Assembly (NCBI RefSeq): GCF_004138165.1
Contig: NZ_RYFF01000010.1
Location: 1 to 64,000 of the forward strand
Direction of reading: 5' to 3'
Origin: Candidatus Chloroploca sp. Khr17
Lineage (GTDB): Bacteria; Chloroflexota; Chloroflexia; Chloroflexales; Chloroflexaceae
DNA: 64,000 nt
Shown: piece by piece, positions 61,857 to 64,000 of the stretch
Layout of the letters: each line of letters begins with the position of its first letter
Position numbering within the stretch: position 1 is the stretch's first letter
The notes under the pieces: generated by a model
What the model saw: only the letters and a program-made list of their open reading frames with translations
The model's database searches: none
What the model was told of the DNA's origin: nothing
Position numbers and translations under genes: made by a program

Positions 61857-63035
61857 ATGCAAATCATCATTCTAGGTGCCGGTTATGCCGGTTTACGGAC
61901 CGCGCTCGATCTTGATCAGATGCTCCGTGAGCGTGGACGCGACGACAAGGTTGTTCTGGTTGATCATTTTTCGTACCATCAAATAGTACAAATTCTGCAT
62001 CTTACGGCTACCGATAGATCGCCTCAAGAAAAGGCGATCTATGAGCTCGCTCCATTGTTGCGCAAGACGAGCGTTGAGTTTGTAGAGGGCCATGTCAAGC
62101 TCGTCGTGCCCGGTCAGCGTGAGGTGCAGTTTGATGATGGACGGGTTTTGACGTATGATCGACTAGTCCTTGCGCTGGGGGCCGAGACTGATTTTCGTGA
62201 TGTGCCCGGGGCGCGTGAGCATACGTTTCCCCTGCGTACCTATCAGCACGCAGTGCGCCTTCGTGACCATCTGATTGCTCAGTTCGAGGCGGCCGCTCGT
62301 ACGAATGATCCGGTGGAGCAGCGGATCTTGATGACGACGGCTGTGGTTGGTGGTGGCTATACCGGGTGCCAACTTTCGGGTGAACTCGCCGGCTGGGTGA
62401 GTGAGCTTTGTCAACGAACAGGGGCACCACGCGGGCAGGCGCGCATTGCGCTGCTGCACCGTAATCCACGTTTGCTCGAGCATTTTGAGCGTTCTTCCTC
62501 GCTTGAGGCTGCGCGAGTGCTCGATCAGTTGGGGGTAAGCATTTACCTTGATACCAGTGTGACCAGTGTTGAGCCGCGCTTGCTGCGGGTCAATGATGGG
62601 CGTATCTTGCGTGCGGCCACCCTGGTCTGGGCTGGGGGCATTCGTGCCCCGGCGCTTCTCGCGAACTCGGGGTTTGTGGTTGATGAAATTGGGCGGGTGC
62701 TGGTTGATCGGTATATGCGGGTTCACGACCAGGCGCTGGTCTTTGCTATGGGCGATTGTGCCGCGATTCCCGATGGCTCGGGTAGCGTGGTGCCGTCTAC
62801 GGCGAGTTATGCGATGCGCCAGGGTGAGCATATGGCCGAGTCCTTGCTTGCCGAGGTGATGGGCCGCGCCCCCCGTTCGTATGAGCCGCTCAAACTTGGT
62901 GAACTGGTCTCGTTGGGTCCCAAAGATGCTGTTGGTAGCCCCCTTGGTCTTCCCGCCAGAGGCTACCCGCTTATTCTGCTCAAAAAAGGAATTGAGCAGT
63001 ATTACCGTGCGTCGATTGAGAGTGCGTCGTTGTGA
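61857..63035 (+). CDS. ndh: Type II NADH:quinone oxidoreductase
   Basis: 392 residues from ATG 61857 (MQIIILGAGYAGLRTALDLD). Non-pumping NADH dehydrogenase with an FAD Rossmann fold at the start, LVLALGAETDFRDVPGAREHTF, NADH-binding TTAVVGGGYTGCQLSGELAGW, and the second FAD motif RVLVDRYMRVHDQALVFAMGDCAAI. A C-terminal amphipathic end (EQYYRASIESASL) should seat it on the membrane. Start has no Shine-Dalgarno, but a TATGCT element lies seven bases upstream, hinting at a leaderless message. Independent of the chlorosome transcript. Confidence 0.92.
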   Translation: MQIIILGAGYAGLRTALDLDQMLRERGRDDKVVLVDHFSYHQIVQILHLTATDRSPQEKAIYELAPLLRKTSVEFVEGHVKLVVPGQREVQFDDGRVLTYDRLVLALGAETDFRDVPGAREHTFPLRTYQHAVRLRDHLIAQFEAAARTNDPVEQRILMTTAVVGGGYTGCQLSGELAGWVSELCQRTGAPRGQARIALLHRNPRLLEHFERSSSLEAARVLDQLGVSIYLDTSVTSVEPRLLRVNDGRILRAATLVWAGGIRAPALLANSGFVVDEIGRVLVDRYMRVHDQALVFAMGDCAAIPDGSGSVVPSTASYAMRQGEHMAESLLAEVMGRAPRSYEPLKLGELVSLGPKDAVGSPLGLPARGYPLILLKKGIEQYYRASIESASL

Positions 63036-63047
63036 GGAGTTTTGTCT

Positions 63048-63533
63048 ATGATTGTGCAAGAAGAGTGGGTCTCGATTACGACAACACCAGATGTTGTTGA
63101 ACGCCATTTGACCGAGCCAGCCTTGATGGCGCAGTGGCGCTCACCGCTGGTGCAACTTCAACCTGTTGAGGGTGACTTGATGAGCCTCGGCAGTGTCCAC
63201 AAGATGCGTCTGGTCTCACTGGGGTTGGCAGGTTCTGATTATACGGTGGTCGAACGTGACCGCGAACATATTTTGATGAAGATCAATGGCCTCTGGGAAG
63301 GTCAGGAGTTGTGGCGCTGGTTTGCCGATGGCTCGCGGGTGGTGGTGCAGAACCGGGTTGAATATGAAGTGGCGAATGATGGCCTGCGTGTGTTTGTGCT
63401 AGGCCTGGGGCGCTTCGTGGCGGATCTGGATATGCGGGTGCAACTCTTCCGCCTCCGTGAGTTGATCGAAGGCCCCGCCTCTGGGCGTTCGTCAGATGGT
63501 CGTGGCCCCCAACGGATTGTGGTTGAGGAATAA
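63048..63533 (+). CDS. SRPBCC (START-like) domain protein
   Basis: 161 residues forming one SRPBCC helix-grip domain: VSITTTPDVVERHLTEPALMAQWRSPLVQLQPVEGD, a central strand set, and the long C-terminal helix RFVADLDMRVQLFRLRELIEG. These bind hydrophobic ligands. GAGGAG lies ten bases upstream of the ATG and the gene follows ndh by 12 bases, so the two form an operon. Ligand unknown. Confidence 0.8.
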   Translation: MIVQEEWVSITTTPDVVERHLTEPALMAQWRSPLVQLQPVEGDLMSLGSVHKMRLVSLGLAGSDYTVVERDREHILMKINGLWEGQELWRWFADGSRVVVQNRVEYEVANDGLRVFVLGLGRFVADLDMRVQLFRLRELIEGPASGRSSDGRGPQRIVVEE

Positions 63534-63719
63534 CGTGTCGCGAGGCTCGCTCGACGGGGCGCTGGCTGAGGCCGGGGCCCCGTTTGTTTTTTCCTGAGGC
63601 GTTGGGTAAGGTTGTCTTTCTGTAACAGCTTTTCAACTGTTCTACCACACAAGAACATGCTAGGATAGCGGCATATGTTGTGAACTTGTGAGACGATCCT
63701 CGTCAGGAAAGGTAGCGGC

Positions 63720-63983
63720 ATGGCACAGCAGCAGCAGCGCCGTTTTAGTACACGTGATGAAGTCTATTTGAATAGCCCAGGCTTTGAGAGTTTTATCGTG
63801 GCCGGGATGGTCTTTGCGGCTCTTTTTACGGCCATCTTTATCTATAGCATCAAAGCCCATAGCGAGTGGATGGTCTGGCCTGGGATTGCCATTGCTGGCG
63901 CAGCTTGCCTTGGAACCCTCAAGTTCCTGCAACGGCGCGAATATCAGCGTAAATTGGCTGAGCTTGAGGCTGAGCAAGAGTAA
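63720..63983 (+). CDS. Small two-helix membrane protein
   Basis: 87 residues. Gln-rich N-terminus (MAQQQQRRF), two membrane helices (FIVAGMVFAALFTAIFIYSI and WMVWPGIAIAGAACLGTLKFL) and a charged tail (RREYQRKLAELEAEQE). AGGAAAGG lies before the ATG. Function unknown. The end of the window follows. Confidence 0.7.
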   Translation: MAQQQQRRFSTRDEVYLNSPGFESFIVAGMVFAALFTAIFIYSIKAHSEWMVWPGIAIAGAACLGTLKFLQRREYQRKLAELEAEQE

Positions 63984-64000
63984 CTGCAGGACTAGACGCA

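Noticed and set aside
1-64000. tRNA, rRNA, prophage, IS element or replication origin
   Set aside because: I scanned for cloverleaf-like, rRNA-like, transposase and DnaA-box patterns by eye and saw none; a dedicated tRNA scan would be decisive.

Overview
The window is about 64 kb of gene-dense chromosome from a filamentous anoxygenic phototroph of the Chloroflexota, order Chloroflexales (Chloroflexus/Oscillochloris-like). The deciding evidence is the right-hand third. It carries an unmistakable csmA (chlorosome baseplate protein, 48.73-48.98 kb), a bchU-type C-20 methyltransferase, a bchK-type bacteriochlorophyll synthase and the csmM/csmN envelope-protein pair. A mevalonate kinase and the cell-division gene order fit the same group. 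I see no rRNA, tRNA, CRISPR, IS transposase or prophage.

Layout. (1) 0-4.7 kb, plus strand: a small CBM48-type glycogen-binding protein, guaA translationally coupled to mevalonate kinase, and a secreted protein starting at TTG. (2) 28.2-4.7 kb, minus strand: a 23 kb collinear division and cell-wall (dcw) run of mraZ-rsmH-ftsL-ftsI-murF-mraY-murD-rhomboid-ftsW-murG-(Gly10 membrane protein)-murC-murB-ddl-ftsQ-ftsA-ftsZ-mnmA. It continues into small membrane proteins, a YqhQ/DUF1385 protein, a DUF4388 protein and an MglA-like small GTPase. It starts from a consensus promoter followed by three MraZ boxes; murE is missing. (3) 28.5-46.9 kb: mixed housekeeping and signalling genes. These are moaC, an RNase Z-like hydrolase, a GAF-GAF-GAF NarL-type kinase/regulator pair, scpA, an HD protein, a receiver-like/Roadblock protein, ribokinase, recO, a PH/SHOCT protein, purine nucleoside phosphorylase, a two-headed cysteine-peptidase-like protein, an M20 peptidase, a DUF1338 protein and a MITE-like element. 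(4) 47.2-61.8 kb, plus strand: a chlorosome island. (5) 61.8-64 kb: a type II NADH dehydrogenase, an SRPBCC protein and a small membrane protein.

How the chlorosome island may work together. It encodes the baseplate protein (CsmA), two envelope proteins (CsmM/N), the last pigment enzymes (BchU, BchK), two ArsA/Get3-type ATPases plus a third paralogue that has lost its P-loop, two PH-like proteins with repeated basic tail motifs, two alpha/beta hydrolases, a putative HExxH metalloprotease, a repeat-tailed protein and a four-helix membrane protein. CsmA is made here as an 80-residue precursor with a C-terminal tail. In the Chloroflexus protein this tail is removed, so the HExxH protein is an attractive candidate for that cleavage, and the ATPase trio for targeting or assembly at the membrane. 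These roles are inference from context. The sequence supports the families and motifs only.
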